Assembly (NCBI RefSeq): GCF_900104815.1
Contig: NZ_FNTD01000004.1
Location: forward strand, 2,310,501 to 2,374,500
Source of the DNA: Streptomyces misionensis
GTDB taxonomy: Bacteria > Actinomycetota > Actinomycetes > Streptomycetales > Streptomycetaceae
Direction of reading: 5' to 3'
DNA length: 64,000 nucleotides
Shown: piece by piece, positions 63,193 to 64,000 of the stretch
How the letters are laid out: every line of letters begins with the position of its first letter
Numbering within the stretch: the first letter of the stretch is position 1
Position numbers and translations under genes: made by a program
The notes under the pieces: generated by a model
The model's database searches: none
Told to the model about the DNA's origin: nothing
Seen by the model: only the letters and a program-made list of their open reading frames with translations

Positions 63193-63230
63193 CCCGAGGG
63201 GGGTGACCACCGGTGGTCACCCCCCTCGGG
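63193..63230. terminator. Perfect 38-bp palindrome, probable terminator
   Basis: A perfect 19-bp inverted repeat with no loop spacer spans 63193-63230, read equally on both strands. It lies 23 nt from the DUF3040 stop (minus) and probably ends that transcript. Confidence 0.65.
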
Positions 63231-63253
63231 AGAGTCCTGTCGCAGCCGCGGGG

Positions 63254-63640
63254 CTAGCGGCCCTGTTGTTCGTCTCGTCGGCGCTGCCAGCGCTCCTCGA
63301 TACGGTCCATCATCGAGCGCTTGGCACGCACCGGGCGCCGTACGGCGCCCGTCGGGTGCTCCCCCGGCTTCGGCGCTTTGCGCCAGCCCGTCACGGCGAG
63401 TACGGCGCAGCCGAGCATGACGAGGAAACCGACGACGCTGACCCAGATCAGCTGGGCGACCATTCCGGCCATGAGGAGCGCGATACCCACGAGGAAGCCC
63501 GCGACCGCCTGGTAGACCCGCCGCCGGGTGTACGTACGCAGCCCGCTTCCCTCAAGCGCCGACGCGAACTTGGGATCTTCGGCGTACAGCGCTCGCTCCA
63601 TCTGCTCGAGCATGCGCTGCTCGTGCTCCGAGAGCGGCAC
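63254..63640 (-). CDS. DUF3040-family membrane protein
   Basis: This 128-aa actinobacterial protein has a polar N-terminal helix (MPLSEHEQRMLEQMERALYAEDPKFASAL, the DUF3040 hallmark), two adjacent membrane helices (AVAGFLVGIALLMAGMVAQ and WVSVVGFLVMLGCAVLAVTGW, about 45-86), and a basic C-terminus (VRAKRSMMDRIEERWQRRRDEQ). The GTG start has GGAGG 5 nt upstream. Function unknown. Its downstream palindrome at 63193-63230 is its likely terminator. Confidence 0.9.
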   Translation of the reverse strand: MPLSEHEQRMLEQMERALYAEDPKFASALEGSGLRTYTRRRVYQAVAGFLVGIALLMAGMVAQLIWVSVVGFLVMLGCAVLAVTGWRKAPKPGEHPTGAVRRPVRAKRSMMDRIEERWQRRRDEQQGR

Positions 63641-63928
63641 GGAGTCCTCCTCATCGTGCGGTCGCCGGGGCGACCCGGGGGGTCCCTTCAGGATAGGCAG
63701 GGAATCGCCCCCGTGAAACCCGCCCCTCTACGCCAATTGACCAACCGGATTCCGTGCTGGCCGTCCCGGCTCGCCGATGCTTCCATTCCCCGGTGGCCGA
63801 CCCGTCATGCCGGGTGGTGTACCTCGATCATACGGCGCAAACCCCACGATCGGGGGTCTTGTGGTGTACTCCATCCGCCGTCGACGCCCTGATCAGCGGC
63901 GCATCGGGCCGCGCACCGGGTACCGCGC

Positions 63929-64000
63929 TCAGAGCTCGGCCGCGCCCGGCGTCTCGCCCAGCACGTGCAGCTGGGTGGCGACGGAGTGGAACGCGGGCAG
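63929..64000 (-). CDS. C-terminal end of an unidentified gene (runs off the window)
   Basis: On the minus strand, 23 codons are open to the window edge and end in TGA at 63931-63929. The peptide begins LPAFHSVATQLHVLGE at the window edge. Codon use is G/C-rich at third positions, as in a true coding region. The fragment is too short to identify a family. The 288-nt gap 63641-63928 holds no obvious gene and probably carries the promoter of the DUF3040 gene. Confidence 0.6.
   Translation of the reverse strand: MPAFHSVATQLHVLGETPGAAEL

Noticed and set aside
59447..63220. A 1257-codon open frame on the minus strand
   Set aside because: It is antisense to the DUF58 and transglutaminase genes, with low-complexity sequence and no motifs.

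Overview
The window is a contiguous, very GC-rich piece of an actinobacterial chromosome, almost certainly Streptomyces. The signs are near-saturated G/C at third codon positions, frequent GTG starts, pervasive ATGA/GTGA stop-start overlaps, an actinobacterial his operon with a PriA-type HisA, a division/cell-wall (dcw) cluster followed by sepF, a YggT protein and divIVA, and a gene order that (from memory, not searched) follows the S. coelicolor SCO2043-SCO2098 region. It is core chromosome: I see no insertion sequences, prophage, CRISPR array, rRNA or tRNA.

Layout. (1) 1-10065: histidine biosynthesis on the minus strand in two blocks. One is hisD-hisC-hisB-small membrane protein-hisH-priA-ridA-like-hisF; the other is hisI followed by the start of trpE. 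Between them lie a TIGR03085-type protein, a VOC protein, and an MFS transporter with its ArsR-like regulator. (2) 10297-18707: less-known genes, namely a beta-helix-like membrane protein, a 361-aa protein, a Lon-substrate-domain protein, a YbaK deacylase, an ABC exporter pair, a NYN-domain protein and a 60-aa protein. (3) 18786-33858: dnaE, a DUF2252 protein, a membrane protein plus thioredoxin-fold protein, a Tat-exported PhoD phosphatase, a hydrolase, an MscS channel, an SDR, a CPA1 antiporter, a GNAT, an RluA enzyme and lspA. (4) 33926-38791: a DksA-like protein with a long histone-H1-like Lys/Ala tail, divergent from ileS, which has a translational T-box leader. (5) 38971-56666: the division and cell-wall cluster on the minus strand (rsmH-ftsL-ftsI-murE-murF-mraY-murD-ftsW-murG-ftsQ-ftsZ-pgeF-yggS-sepF-yggT-divIVA). 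(6) 57083-64000: a beta-carbonic anhydrase, a MoxR-DUF58-transglutaminase operon with a possible extra 84-aa ORF, a DUF3040 protein, and the end of an unidentified gene.

The transcription units are tight. The his and dcw genes are joined by 4-nt overlaps or gaps of a few bases, so translational coupling is expected. At least seven genes (1306, 4225, 13147, 25628, 28017, 29876 and 57083) have a TANNNT -10 element ending 6-8 nt before the start codon, which predicts leaderless mRNAs. Most convergent ends carry strong hairpins. No clearly new multi-gene system is present. The items most worth checking are small coupled ORFs (6873-7037, 60258-60512), operator-like palindromes (4253-4274, 10107-10123, 18422-18440), perfect DnaA boxes in intergenic DNA, and the histone-like DksA fusion.
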